A stretch of DNA of 64,000 nt, from positions 136,746-200,745 of the forward strand of contig JAJEGN010000012.1 in the NCBI GenBank assembly GCA_022819855.1, written 5' to 3'. This DNA comes from Gammaproteobacteria bacterium. GTDB taxonomy: Bacteria; Pseudomonadota; Gammaproteobacteria; Steroidobacterales; Rariloculaceae. Below the pieces are notes generated by a model. It ran no database searches and was not told the DNA's origin. It worked only from the letters and a program-made list of their open reading frames with translations. Shown here one piece after another: positions 52,235-62,198 of this stretch (the first letter of the stretch is position 1; each line of letters begins with the position of its first letter). Both the position numbers and the translations under genes were made by a program.

Positions 52235-53743
52235 TCAGACGAGCATGCAGACCGATTGCAGTTCCGTATACATCTCGATCCCCTGGCGCCCGTGCTCGCG
52301 GCCGAATCCCGATTGCTTGAATCCACCGAAAGGCATGTTGGGATCGACGAAACTGTGGCAGTTGACCCAGACCGTGCCGGCCTTGATCTTCGGGACGAGC
52401 CGATGCACGGCACTGAGGTCGTTCGACCAGATGCTTGCGCTCAGGCCATAGGGCGTTGCATTTGCGAGCGCTGCAACCTCGTCGAGTTCGTCGAACGGCT
52501 GCGCGACGAGCACGGGACCGAAAATCTCTTCCTGCACAACGCGCATATTCGCATTCACGTTGGCAAGTACGGTCGGTTTGACGTAGCAGCCCGGGTGCTC
52601 GAGCGTCTCCCCGCCCGTGACGACTTCCGCGCCTTCCTCGCGCCCGGAGTCGATATAGCCCATGACCCGCTCCTGCTGCTCGGGTGAGACGAGCGGACCC
52701 ATCTCGGTGTCGGGGTCGAGACCGGGTCCGAGCCTGATCGCATCCGCCGCGGCGCTGACACCCTCGACGACCTGCTCGTAGATCTTTCTATGCGCATAAA
52801 GGCGTGAACCCGCCGCGCAAACCTGACCGGAGTTGAAAAAGATCGCCTGTGCCGCCCCGCCGATGACCGTTTCGACATCGGCATCCGGCAGGACGATGAC
52901 CGGCGACTTGCCGCCGAGTTCGAGCGATACGCGCTTGAGCGTGTTCGTCGCGGACTTGTTGATGATCTTGCCGACTTCGCCGGAACCGGTGAACGCAACC
53001 TTGTCGACGCCCGGATGGCTGACGAGCGCAGCGCCCGCCGTCTCGCCGTAGCCCGTGAGGATGTTCACGACGCCCGGCGGGAATCCGGCTTCCATGATCA
53101 GCTCGCCCAGCCGAAGCGCGGTCAGCGGCGTCTGCTCGGCCGGCTTGAGGATGGAGGTACAGCCGACGGCGAGCGCCGGACCGAGCTTCCAGGCCGCCAT
53201 CACCAACGGAAAGTTCCAGGGAATGATCTGCGCGACGACGCCTGCCGGGCGGCGCCGCGTCGAGGTCTCGAATCTGGCTCCCGGTGGTCCGCCGACCGAG
53301 ATGTCGAACGTCGAACCTTCGATCTTGGTCGCCCAGCCGGCCATGTAGCGGAAATACTCGCGCGTTGCGGGGATGTCGACGACGCTCGCAATGAACCTGG
53401 TCTTGCCGTTGTCGATGCTTTCCAGTTCACAAAGCTCCTCGGCGTGCTGCTCGATGAGATCGCCGAGGCGCCAGATCAGCGCCTGACGCTCGGCAGGCCG
53501 CATGCGCGGCCAGGGCCCCTGCTCGAATGCTTCTCGCGCGGCCGCGACGGCGCGGTCGACATCGGCCTGGTCGGCATCGGCGATCGTCGATATGGTGTCG
53601 CCGGTCGCCGGATCGACGACCGGGATCGTCCTGCCCGACTCCGACTGGACCCATTCACCCCCGATAAACAGGCGTGCTGGTCGGTCAAGAAACGAAACTG
53701 CGCCGACGGACGGCGCGGGTTGTGCTGCGATGGCGACGCTCAT
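52235..53743 (-). CDS. NAD(P)-dependent aldehyde dehydrogenase
   Basis: IIPWNFPLVMAAWKLGPALAVGCTSILKPAEQTP, LELGGKSPVIV, FFNSGQVCAAGSR. Confidence 0.96.
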   Translation of the reverse strand: MSVAIAAQPAPSVGAVSFLDRPARLFIGGEWVQSESGRTIPVVDPATGDTISTIADADQADVDRAVAAAREAFEQGPWPRMRPAERQALIWRLGDLIEQHAEELCELESIDNGKTRFIASVVDIPATREYFRYMAGWATKIEGSTFDISVGGPPGARFETSTRRRPAGVVAQIIPWNFPLVMAAWKLGPALAVGCTSILKPAEQTPLTALRLGELIMEAGFPPGVVNILTGYGETAGAALVSHPGVDKVAFTGSGEVGKIINKSATNTLKRVSLELGGKSPVIVLPDADVETVIGGAAQAIFFNSGQVCAAGSRLYAHRKIYEQVVEGVSAAADAIRLGPGLDPDTEMGPLVSPEQQERVMGYIDSGREEGAEVVTGGETLEHPGCYVKPTVLANVNANMRVVQEEIFGPVLVAQPFDELDEVAALANATPYGLSASIWSNDLSAVHRLVPKIKAGTVWVNCHSFVDPNMPFGGFKQSGFGREHGRQGIEMYTELQSVCMLV

Positions 53744-53896
53744 AGTTCCCTCTCGATGGTCTTGTGGTCTTGCAGGTGCAGGCGACCCGCAACTCGCCGG
53801 CTCACCACGGCGGCGAACGATCGGCGGGTCGCCAACGCCCGACTCGAACAGCGCGAGTGTAGAACCCGCATGAAGCGCCGACAAGGGACGGCAAAC

Positions 53897-54772
53897 TCAG
53901 CCGAGCTTGAGCAGCGTCTTGGCGTTCTCCTTGAGGATCAGCGGTCGGACCTCGTCGCGGATGTCGATCTTCGCGAAGTCCGCAAGCCAGCGGTCCGGCG
54001 TGATCAGCGGATAGTCCGTGCCGAACAGGATCTTGTGCCTGAGTTGCCTGTTCGCGTAGTGGACGAGTTGCGGCGGAAAGTACTTCGGAGACCAGCCCGA
54101 GAGATCGATGTAGACCTGCGGCTTGTGCAGGCAGATCGACAGGGCCTCGTCCTGCCAGGGCCAGGAAGGATGCGCGAGGATGATCGGCATGTCCGGAAAG
54201 TCGACGGCCACGTCGTCGACGTCCATGGGGTTACCGTACTTGAGCCGGATTCCGCCGCCGCCCGGCATGCCGGTGCCCATACCGGAATGCCCCGTGTGGA
54301 AGAGCGCCGGCAGGCCGGCTTCGGCGATCACCTCGTAGAGCGGATAGGCGCTCGGGTCGTTCGCGTGGTACTCCTGGTACTGCGGATGAAACTTGAATCC
54401 GCGGATGCCGAAATCGTCAATGAGCCGGCGCGCTTCCCTGATCCCCTCCCTGCCCCGGGCCGGATCGATGCTCGCGAACGGGATCATGATGTCGCTGTTC
54501 TCGTGGGCGAGTTCGGCGACCTCCTCGTTCGGCACGGGCCGATCGCCGCGCGCACGCTCGCCGTCGACCGGGAAGATCACGCAGGCGATCTTCCGTTCCC
54601 GATAGTGGGCCGCGATCTCCGGGATCGTCGGCCGCGCGTGGTCGTGCCGGAAGTACTTCTTCGCGGCTTCCTGGAAAGCGGTCAACGGTTGCGGGTCGCG
54701 CGAGGACACCTCCGCGTGCGTGTGCACGTCGATCGCGACGAGAGAGTCGATATCCATCTTGGGGCGATCCAT
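53897..54772 (-). CDS. Amidohydrolase_2 family (ACMSD-like TIM barrel) protein
   Basis: IDVHTHAE, GIRGFKFHPQYQEYHAND, ILAHPSWPWQDEAL, KILFGTDYPLITPDRW. Confidence 0.92.
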   Translation of the reverse strand: MDRPKMDIDSLVAIDVHTHAEVSSRDPQPLTAFQEAAKKYFRHDHARPTIPEIAAHYRERKIACVIFPVDGERARGDRPVPNEEVAELAHENSDIMIPFASIDPARGREGIREARRLIDDFGIRGFKFHPQYQEYHANDPSAYPLYEVIAEAGLPALFHTGHSGMGTGMPGGGGIRLKYGNPMDVDDVAVDFPDMPIILAHPSWPWQDEALSICLHKPQVYIDLSGWSPKYFPPQLVHYANRQLRHKILFGTDYPLITPDRWLADFAKIDIRDEVRPLILKENAKTLLKLG

Positions 54773-54844
54773 CGTGCCGGTTTTGCTGTGGCTCGGTTCG
54801 CGGCTTCAGATGGCCGGGGGACAGTACGCCTGGCGACAGCGCGC

Positions 54845-55522
54845 TCAGGCCAGGATGCCCTGAACCCTGTCTCTGGCTTCGTCGGCCTTGCGCAGCATCT
54901 CCTCGAGATCGGTCGGCACCGGGACGTCCTGGCCGCGCTTCACGGCGGGCCGTTCCGCGATGGCGTCGAGCCAGCGCTCGAGGTGGCCGAGGCCGTCGAT
55001 TTCGACCCCTGCCCACTTGTAGCCGCGAACCCAGGACCAGTTCGCAATGTCGGCGATCGAGTAGTCGCCGGCGAGATACTCGTTATCGGCGAGCCGCGTG
55101 TCGAGCACTTCGAGCAGCCGCCTGACCTCGCGCTGATAGCGCTCGATGGCGTACGGAATCCGCTCCGGCGCGTAGCGATAGAACACGTTCGCCTGCCCCA
55201 TCATCGGCCCGATGCCGCCCATCTGGAACATGAGCCACTGGATGACGAGCGACCGCCCCCTGACGTCCGTCGGCAGCAGTCGGCCCGCCTGCTCTGCCAG
55301 GTAGATCATGATCGCGCCCGACTCGAACACCGCGAAATCGCCGTTGTCGTGATCGACGATCACCGGAATGCGACCGTTCGGATTAAGTTCGAGGAACCAC
55401 GGTTCCTTCTGCTGCAGCTTGTCCATTTCGATATGGCGCACGCTGTACTCGATCCCGAGCTCCTCGAGCGTGATGGAAGCCTTCCAGCCGTTGGGCGTGG
55501 GGGAAGTGAACAACTCGATCAT
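54845..55522 (-). CDS. Glutathione S-transferase family protein (YfcG/YghU-like)
   Basis: [55 protein letters not shown]. Confidence 0.95.
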   Translation of the reverse strand: MIELFTSPTPNGWKASITLEELGIEYSVRHIEMDKLQQKEPWFLELNPNGRIPVIVDHDNGDFAVFESGAIMIYLAEQAGRLLPTDVRGRSLVIQWLMFQMGGIGPMMGQANVFYRYAPERIPYAIERYQREVRRLLEVLDTRLADNEYLAGDYSIADIANWSWVRGYKWAGVEIDGLGHLERWLDAIAERPAVKRGQDVPVPTDLEEMLRKADEARDRVQGILA

Positions 55523-55709
55523 CGACGACTCCGTTCGCTCGGTTTCGAGCGCTCATGACTACAGGGGTGGGCGCGTATTCTAGCAGCCCGTGGAGACAGC
55601 CCCGCGCCGCAATTGAACGCAGCGATACGGTGGGCACAAGGCGCTGAACGGATCCGGTTTTCGCTTGAGATGGCGACCGGGCCAGGCGCGCATCGTCTTA
55701 CGCAATGAA

Positions 55710-56198
55710 TCAGAAGAACAGCATCAGCAACACGATCGCGGCCAGACCTCCGAGGAGAAACGCGCCGACACTGACGACGCCGAGCAGCGTTGCGAAATCC
55801 GCGAGCCGGAAGCCCTGTTCATCCACGACGAACAGCACTTCGGACCGATCGATCTCCCCGTCGACGAATTGCTTGAGCCCATTCTCCGCGCCATGCGCCT
55901 CCTTCACGGCGATCATGGCAACCAGCACGGTCGTGAGCGCGGACGCGAGAATACCGATTGCGAAAAGAGCCAATACAAGCAGAGCGTACCAGTGATAGCC
56001 GGCATCCTGGCCGGCAGGAGTCGCACTGATGAACCCGACGATCAGCGCCGCGCCGCCGGCGTTGCCGAACAACAGCATCCGGGCCGACTGATCGATGAGA
56101 CGGAACATCACGCCGCGCCGGCGGGCGACGACCTTGTACAGTTCCCGCAACCACTCTTCGGCGGTTTCTTCCCGGGAAAACTCGTCTACCTTCTTCAA
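55710..56198 (-). CDS. Small multi-TM membrane protein, unknown function
   Basis: 162 aa; about 4 hydrophobic segments; 3 bp after the preceding gene in the operon. Confidence 0.75.
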   Translation of the reverse strand: MKKVDEFSREETAEEWLRELYKVVARRRGVMFRLIDQSARMLLFGNAGGAALIVGFISATPAGQDAGYHWYALLVLALFAIGILASALTTVLVAMIAVKEAHGAENGLKQFVDGEIDRSEVLFVVDEQGFRLADFATLLGVVSVGAFLLGGLAAIVLLMLFF

Positions 56199-56201
56199 CG
56201 G

Positions 56202-57353
56202 TCACTCTTCCGCAGTCGAAGCGTAGACCCCGAAATCGATGAGCCGAATGAAACCCGTGCCGGCGCTCGATCCCGGTTCGAACGCAAGTTCCCAGTCGTC
56301 GATCAATACCGGTTCCGCGGAACGCGCCGTCGCAACGAAGGCCTCGCGAGTCCAGTCCCCGTCGATGCGTTCGAGCACGGATATCACGAAGCGGCCCAGA
56401 ATGTATCCTTCGAGAGCGACTTCATGGGCTCGCCGCCCTTCCAGCGCATCTTCCGGCAGCATCGCCATCGCACTCCGGAAACTCCTGACCACCTCCAGTT
56501 CAAGATTGTCCACGCTCGGCATGACCTCGGTCATGATGATCCGCTCGCTCGGTTCGTCGATCTCCTGGACCAGTTCATACGACGGCGCGAACGAGAGGCT
56601 CGCCATGGTGTAGGTATGTCCGAGCGAATTCGCCAGGTTGATGATCTCGGCTCCCGCGGCATACGAACCGACGATCAGGATGGCTTCCAGATCCGCCTTT
56701 TCGAGCGAGAACAAGGACGTGTGCACGGCGTGCGAGTTCCGCGTGTAGGCCGATTTCGCGAGTATCGGCATCTCGTGACGGTCGAGAACGGTCTTGTAGT
56801 TGGCGAGCACGGTGCGGCCGAAGGCATCGTCCTGGTAGATGATCCCGAACCGCGTCATGCCAAGTTCGAGCATGTGATCGACCAGTAATTCTATTTCCTG
56901 CAGGTAGCCCGTCCGCAGGTTGAGCACTTCCGGGAACCGTTCGGCGTCGCGCACGAAGTCCGCGCCGGTGAAGGGCCCCACGAAAGGAATCTGTGCGGTG
57001 CGCAGTATCGGCGCGATTCGCCGGGCGGTCGGCGTGCCGACCGCGCCGATGACGGCGAAAACCTCGTTGCCGGCAACGAAGCGCTCGGCGTTGGCCGCCG
57101 CGAGATCGGGCTCGTAGCCGTCATCGAGGCTCAGCAGCTCCAGCGACCTGCCGGCCACGCCGCCTTCGGCATTGCGCTCTTCGAAAGCGGCCAGGAGGCC
57201 CGCCCGGTACTGGATGCCGAGGTTCCGGTTCGGACCGGTGAACACCGCACTTTGGCCGAAAACGACCCGATCGTCTTCCACTCCGGGGTCGGCTCCCCAG
57301 GCGAACGCCGAGGCGGCAACAAGCGCGAGCAGGACCATCCCCCTTCTCATCAT
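56202..57353 (-). CDS. LivK-type ABC transporter substrate-binding protein (orphan)
   Basis: Signal peptide; DDRVVFGQSAVFTGPNRNLGIQYRAGLLAAFEERNAEGGVAGRSLELLSLDDGYEPDLAAANAERFV periplasmic-binding-protein pattern. Confidence 0.9.
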   Translation of the reverse strand: MMRRGMVLLALVAASAFAWGADPGVEDDRVVFGQSAVFTGPNRNLGIQYRAGLLAAFEERNAEGGVAGRSLELLSLDDGYEPDLAAANAERFVAGNEVFAVIGAVGTPTARRIAPILRTAQIPFVGPFTGADFVRDAERFPEVLNLRTGYLQEIELLVDHMLELGMTRFGIIYQDDAFGRTVLANYKTVLDRHEMPILAKSAYTRNSHAVHTSLFSLEKADLEAILIVGSYAAGAEIINLANSLGHTYTMASLSFAPSYELVQEIDEPSERIIMTEVMPSVDNLELEVVRSFRSAMAMLPEDALEGRRAHEVALEGYILGRFVISVLERIDGDWTREAFVATARSAEPVLIDDWELAFEPGSSAGTGFIRLIDFGVYASTAEE

Positions 57354-57362
57354 GGCTCTCTC

Positions 57363-58769
57363 CTACTCGGCCGCCGGAGCGGCGGGCGCTTCGGCCGCGC
57401 CCGGTTCCGGCGGCGGCGTATCGGCTTCGGGCGGCGACGCAGGCATCGCCGATTGTGGCTGAGTGACCGGCGCCTCACCGCTCGCCTCCGCTGCGAGCGT
57501 GTCGACCATCGGCTGCACGACCTGCTGTTGCGCGGCGATGGCGCCGGACGGCTCCACCTCCACATGGGAGAAGATCGACGGTGTTTCGAATATCAACGAC
57601 CGCGGCCGGCCGGCCAACAGGTCGTCACGCTCGGTGACCCGTGAATGGAAGGCGGCCTGCGACAGGAGCCGGTCGGCGATCTCCGTTTCTCCGTGGCGTG
57701 GCGCGGTCTCCGGCGCCGTGAAGGCGGTCAGCGGCCTCGTCGGGGCGCCCGGCGACGCCGGAGCCGCCGCCAGAACGCTCATCGGCGGAACGCCGACGGC
57801 GCCGTCGATCATGTTGACGTCGATGACGGAGTCGGTCGCCGGATTGACGGCGGCGAGGCTCGCTTCGCTGAAAATCGTGCGCATGCGCTGCCAGTACCGG
57901 GTGATGGCCACCTGTTCCGGCTCCAGGCGATACTCCGCAAGGAGCGCGAGGAAGGCCTCGGCGTTGCTCCCGGCCTGCGCCACGCGCTCGTGCGCCTTGG
58001 CCTGGGCCTCCCGAACCACCGCTTCCGCCTGGCCGCGGGATCGGGCGAGCATTCGCTCCGACCTGAGGTTGGCGTTGCTGATGGCCTCGTTGCGCTCGGA
58101 TATCGCGTCGGTGACGTCGCGAAAGGCCGCGCGCGTTTCGTCGATGGGGCGCACATCGACGATGTTGAGCGCCACGAGTTCCACGCCGATATCGCGCTCC
58201 TCGAGCAGCTCGACCACTTCCTCAAACAGGTGATCCTGAATGATGTTGCGGTTCAGACTCACGATCAGATCGATGAAGTTCTGCCCGAGGTCGCTGACGA
58301 TTTCCTCCCGCAGCAACTGGGTCAGGACGACGACGGGATCGGGCGTCGCGAAGAGGAAGTTGCGCAGGTTGTCGATGCGGTACTGAACGGCGACGCTCAC
58401 TTCGAGCAGATTGAGATCCCCCGACAGGACCGTGAACACTTCCTGCCCGTTCCGGCGGCTGGACACCATATGCTCGGCGATGCGGTGCACGGGGCGAACC
58501 CAGGCCCGCTCGATCAGCGGAATGCGATAACGCAGCCCCGGGCCGATGTTCTCCTGAACCACTTGGCCGAACCGCGTGCGCAAGGCCTCCTCTTCCTTCT
58601 TGACCACGTAGAAGCCGCTGAGCGCCAGCCCCACGACCGCGAGCGCCACGGCGGCCCAGGCGATGCGCAGCCGGTGGGCTGCCGCATAGTCGAAAATGGC
58701 GTAAATCGCCCGCGTGCTGGGCGGCAGGTCCTGCTGCCCGTCGTCGTGCCGTTCAGCCGCTTCACTCAT
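57363..58769 (-). CDS. SPFH-domain, HflK-like protein with Pro/Ala-rich C-terminal tail
   Basis: VKKEEEALRTRFGQVVQENIGPGLRYRIPLIERA; NIVDVRPIDETRAAFRDVTDAISERNEAISNAN. Confidence 0.88.
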   Translation of the reverse strand: MSEAAERHDDGQQDLPPSTRAIYAIFDYAAAHRLRIAWAAVALAVVGLALSGFYVVKKEEEALRTRFGQVVQENIGPGLRYRIPLIERAWVRPVHRIAEHMVSSRRNGQEVFTVLSGDLNLLEVSVAVQYRIDNLRNFLFATPDPVVVLTQLLREEIVSDLGQNFIDLIVSLNRNIIQDHLFEEVVELLEERDIGVELVALNIVDVRPIDETRAAFRDVTDAISERNEAISNANLRSERMLARSRGQAEAVVREAQAKAHERVAQAGSNAEAFLALLAEYRLEPEQVAITRYWQRMRTIFSEASLAAVNPATDSVIDVNMIDGAVGVPPMSVLAAAPASPGAPTRPLTAFTAPETAPRHGETEIADRLLSQAAFHSRVTERDDLLAGRPRSLIFETPSIFSHVEVEPSGAIAAQQQVVQPMVDTLAAEASGEAPVTQPQSAMPASPPEADTPPPEPGAAEAPAAPAAE

Positions 58770-59676
58770 CGGCGAATTGTCCGCTTGGCTCAAGCTCCGG
58801 TATCGTCGTGCTGTCGAGATACCGGAACAGTTCATTGTCCGCGGGCAGCATGAGCGTGGTCTTGCTGTCGATGATCAGGTCATAGCTGTCGAGCGCGCGG
58901 ATAAACGTGTAGAAGTCGGGGTCCTCGCGATAGGCCTCTCCGAGCAGCGCCATCGCCTCGGCTTCGGCCTCGCCGAGAATCGTCGTGGCTTCGGCATGGG
59001 CGTCAGCCATGATCCGGTCATGCTCCTCGATGGCCAGCGCCTCGATGCGGATGGCCGCTTCCTCGCCTTCGCTGCGGTACCGGGTGGCGATGCGCGCCCG
59101 CTCGGAGATCATGCGCTGAATCACGCTCGGCCGATTCTCGACCGGCAGCGTGTACTCGACGATGCCGGCACGCAGCAGTTGGATGCCGTAGTTGTCGCGG
59201 GCGATCGGAGCGATTCGCGCGAGGATCTCCCTGCTCGCCTCATCCATGTCCTCGTGCTCGATCCCGAGGCTGATGAAGGCTTCCTGGCTCCTGTTGCTGA
59301 TGACCACGCCGAACGACGACAGGTACAGGTCCTGGAGCTTGGCCAGCGCGCTCTCGTCCGTGCGAATCGCTTCGACGTATCTGATCGGATCGACCACCTG
59401 CCACATCAGGTAGCCGTCCACCCTGACGCTCTTCTGGTCCTCGGTGATCAGTTCGTGGGGCAGGTTCCCCATCGTCTGCACCCGGTAATCCACCTTGTAG
59501 ATCACCGAGATCGGCCGCGGCCACTTCAGATGAAAACCGGGCTCCCGTTCCGGCGGAGAAATCCGGCCAAAGTGCGTCAGCACGCCGCGCTGGGTTTCGT
59601 TGATGATGTAAAAGCTGTCCCAGGCCAGCCAGCCGACCGCAACGGCAACAACCGCGATGATGAATTTTCTCTTCAT
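58762..59676 (-). CDS. SPFH-domain, HflC-like protein
   Basis: FYIINETQRGVLTHFGRISPPEREPGFHLKWPRPISVIYKVDYRVQTM; C-terminal YREDPDFYTFIRALDSYDLIIDSKTTLMLPADNELFRYL typical of HflC. Confidence 0.93.
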   Translation of the reverse strand: MKRKFIIAVVAVAVGWLAWDSFYIINETQRGVLTHFGRISPPEREPGFHLKWPRPISVIYKVDYRVQTMGNLPHELITEDQKSVRVDGYLMWQVVDPIRYVEAIRTDESALAKLQDLYLSSFGVVISNRSQEAFISLGIEHEDMDEASREILARIAPIARDNYGIQLLRAGIVEYTLPVENRPSVIQRMISERARIATRYRSEGEEAAIRIEALAIEEHDRIMADAHAEATTILGEAEAEAMALLGEAYREDPDFYTFIRALDSYDLIIDSKTTLMLPADNELFRYLDSTTIPELEPSGQFADE

Positions 59677-59679
59677 GGA

Positions 59680-62034
59680 CTATTCTCCATGGCCGTTAGC
59701 CGCGTCAGCGTTGCCCGCCGATGTCCTGTTCTGCCATAACGCCACTTTATCGAGGCTGTCTTCGTTCGGCACGATGATCTTCGCGTTGCCCGACAGTGCG
59801 CTTTCAAGTTTCTCTCGCCACAACATCGTTCTCAGCACATCGGGCGCCGTACGCACCGTCGCGGAAATGGTCGTCAGCGCGTCGGATTGCGCGCCGGCGG
59901 CGATCTCCCTGGCGTAGGCATCGCCTTGCGCCTGGCGCACCTCGTAAAAGGCGTTGCCATGGGCCTGCGGCACCAGTCGGCCCATGAAGCTCTGCGCGTT
60001 GACGATGACCCGTTCCCGGTCCTCCTGGGCGCTCGAGACATCGCGGAAGGCGGCCACCGTTTCTGCCGCGGGACGGATGTTCCGGAGGCTCACCTTGACG
60101 ATATCGACCGCCTGGAGCACCTCTTCGTGCACGGTATCCGCGTCCGGAGGTTCGCTGTGTCCACCGTACGGGAATCCCTCGGCAATGTAGTCTTCGAGCG
60201 CCGCTCTCTGCGTCACGAGCAGCTCCTCGAGCCTGCGGGCGCCGACGAACTGGCGCAGCCGATCCAGCACGACGCCTCGCAGAACCGCCTCGGCGTCGTT
60301 GGTCTGGTAGTGGTACAGGTAGGGGTCGCTGACCCGGAACTGCACATCGAGACCGATCAGCGCAACGTTGAGGTCGCCGGATACGAATTCGCTGTTCACC
60401 GCGGTTCGGAAGGACTTGACTTCACGCACCGGCCACAAGTCGGCCTGCACGATGGGCGGCGGGCCGAGCCAGTAGAGCCCGGGCGGCAGATCCCGCCACA
60501 CGACCCTGCCGAACACCCGACCGTAGCCGACGGACTGCGGCGGCACGACGGTGAACCCGCTCAGGATGACGACGACCAGGATCGCGGTGTACAGCATCCT
60601 GCCCATCGGCGTCGCCGGGGAGACTGCGCCGGCCAGCGGGCGGCCGCGGGTCAGGCGGTTCCAGGCGCGCCGCCAGGGCCGGGTCAAGGGACCGACGTTG
60701 CTGACGAGTTCCTGGTAGCCGCTCTTGAGCGCTCCGGCCCGGAACCGCCAGATGATGAGCGCCAGCAGGCCGAGCGCGCCGCCGTATTGCAGCGCCAGGA
60801 TGGCCGGCGACTCGGAGGCGCCGAGATTGACGGCGATCGAGATGCCGCTCAACAGCAGCAGCGAGTCGACGAGGATACCGAGCACGACGGTGACCGCAAT
60901 GACCGAACCGACGTACACCGAAGCGAACCTCGTGCCGAACTGGGCCAGCATGATCGCTATGGTTCCGGTGTTGGTGGCAGGACCCGTCATCAGGAAGATC
61001 AGCGCCGCTCCCGGGCTGAACCCCTTCGCCACGAGCGCCGCGGCGATCGGCGTACTGGCGGAGGCGCAAATGTAAAGCGGTATCCCGACCAGCACCATCA
61101 CCGGGTAGGAGATCCAGCGCGCATACTCGTTGGCCATCATCTCGCTGGGAATGGCGAGATAGAGCACGCCGCCGAGCGCGATGCCGACCAGGAGCGCGAA
61201 AAGAATGTCGTCGGCGATCTCGACGAAGCCGTAGCGCAGGACATGCCGCACCACGGACCTGAGATCGGGTTCCGATCCGCCCGCGGAATCGGGTTCGGCG
61301 TCACGTGAAGCCGCTGCCGCCTTTCGTTCGGTGTAATAGAAATCGGGCCTGAGCCAGGTGGCGGCCTTCCAGCGGCCAAGCGCGGCGGCGCAGCGCCTGA
61401 ACCAGTTGGCGGTCATCTGCTTCAGTTGAGAGAAGCTGACGTAACAGTCCTCGGAACCCGGAAACAGGTTTTTGTGGCTGTGGTCATGGTCATGGTCATG
61501 GCCGTGGTGATGGTGATGGTCATGGCCGTGCTCATGACCATGATCGTGGCCGTTGTCCGCGACCTGGGCGGCGCTGTCATCGCGGCCGTCGCGAATCATT
61601 CCGATACAGAAAATGCCAGCAAAGACAGCCGTGATGAAGCTGATGACGGGCCTGACTATGGCCACGATCGGGCCGAAGAAGGCGTTCGTGACCAGAATGG
61701 AGTCTGCGCCGGTCTCAGGAGCCGTGATCAGGAACGACATGCACGACGACCGCGAGGCGCCCTTCCTGCGCATTTCCGCGACCACCGGCACCACCGAGCA
61801 ACTGCAAAGCGGGATCGGCACACCAACCGCCGCCGCGGTGGTCACCGACTTGAGGCTTTCGTGTCTGAGCCAGCGCAGGACCGCCTGCCGGGAGATGAAC
61901 ACGTGGATGAGCCCGGAGAGAAACAGGCCGAGCAGCAGCATCGGCGCCAGCAGCAGGAACGACTGCCACAGGAAATCGAAAAATGCGACCGCGGCCTCGA
62001 GCAGGCGGTTTGTCAGCGTCGTCCCCCCCGTCAT
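59680..62034 (-). CDS. Fusion protein: PF03773-type permease (SO_0444/Cu-Zn efflux-like) with His-rich loop plus C-terminal SPFH/HflK-like domain
   Basis: GVPIPLCSCSVVPVVAEMRRKGAS, MTGPATNTGTI permease motifs; GHDHGHEHGHDHHHHHGHDHDHDHSH; C-terminal VVPPQSVGYGRVFGRVVWRDLPPGLYWLGPPPI...NIRPAAETVAAFRDVSSAQEDRERVIVNAQSF. Confidence 0.9.
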   Translation of the reverse strand: MTGGTTLTNRLLEAAVAFFDFLWQSFLLLAPMLLLGLFLSGLIHVFISRQAVLRWLRHESLKSVTTAAAVGVPIPLCSCSVVPVVAEMRRKGASRSSCMSFLITAPETGADSILVTNAFFGPIVAIVRPVISFITAVFAGIFCIGMIRDGRDDSAAQVADNGHDHGHEHGHDHHHHHGHDHDHDHSHKNLFPGSEDCYVSFSQLKQMTANWFRRCAAALGRWKAATWLRPDFYYTERKAAAASRDAEPDSAGGSEPDLRSVVRHVLRYGFVEIADDILFALLVGIALGGVLYLAIPSEMMANEYARWISYPVMVLVGIPLYICASASTPIAAALVAKGFSPGAALIFLMTGPATNTGTIAIMLAQFGTRFASVYVGSVIAVTVVLGILVDSLLLLSGISIAVNLGASESPAILALQYGGALGLLALIIWRFRAGALKSGYQELVSNVGPLTRPWRRAWNRLTRGRPLAGAVSPATPMGRMLYTAILVVVILSGFTVVPPQSVGYGRVFGRVVWRDLPPGLYWLGPPPIVQADLWPVREVKSFRTAVNSEFVSGDLNVALIGLDVQFRVSDPYLYHYQTNDAEAVLRGVVLDRLRQFVGARRLEELLVTQRAALEDYIAEGFPYGGHSEPPDADTVHEEVLQAVDIVKVSLRNIRPAAETVAAFRDVSSAQEDRERVIVNAQSFMGRLVPQAHGNAFYEVRQAQGDAYAREIAAGAQSDALTTISATVRTAPDVLRTMLWREKLESALSGNAKIIVPNEDSLDKVALWQNRTSAGNADAANGHGE

Positions 62035-62198
62035 CGGCCTGTCACTTCATGCTTGTTGTTCATTGGACCTGTCGCGAAAGTCACGGCCAAGCGGTTCATG
62101 CCCGAGTGTATGCCAAACATCGCGAATGTTACAAAGCGCGACCCCAACGGACGACAGCGGCGCGTGCAGTGGAGCCCTGCTCCGCCCGATGCTGGCGG

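Noticed and set aside
53015-55558. 847-aa plus-strand ORF
   Set aside because: Antisense to three recognisable minus-strand genes (ALDH, amidohydrolase, GST); GC-rich shadow ORF.
59887-61308. 473-aa plus-strand ORF
   Set aside because: Antisense to the permease-SPFH fusion; shadow ORF.
61475-61556. Repetitive catggtcatggtcatggccgtg tract as a possible tandem repeat/CRISPR-like array
   Set aside because: It is the coding sequence of the His/Asp-rich loop of the permease fusion.
62116-62130. AACAT-CGCGA-ATGTT inverted repeat upstream of the permease-SPFH gene as a Zur box
   Set aside because: Half-sites are in the opposite arrangement to the usual ATGTTAT...ATAACAT Zur palindrome and only 5 bp long; could be chance.
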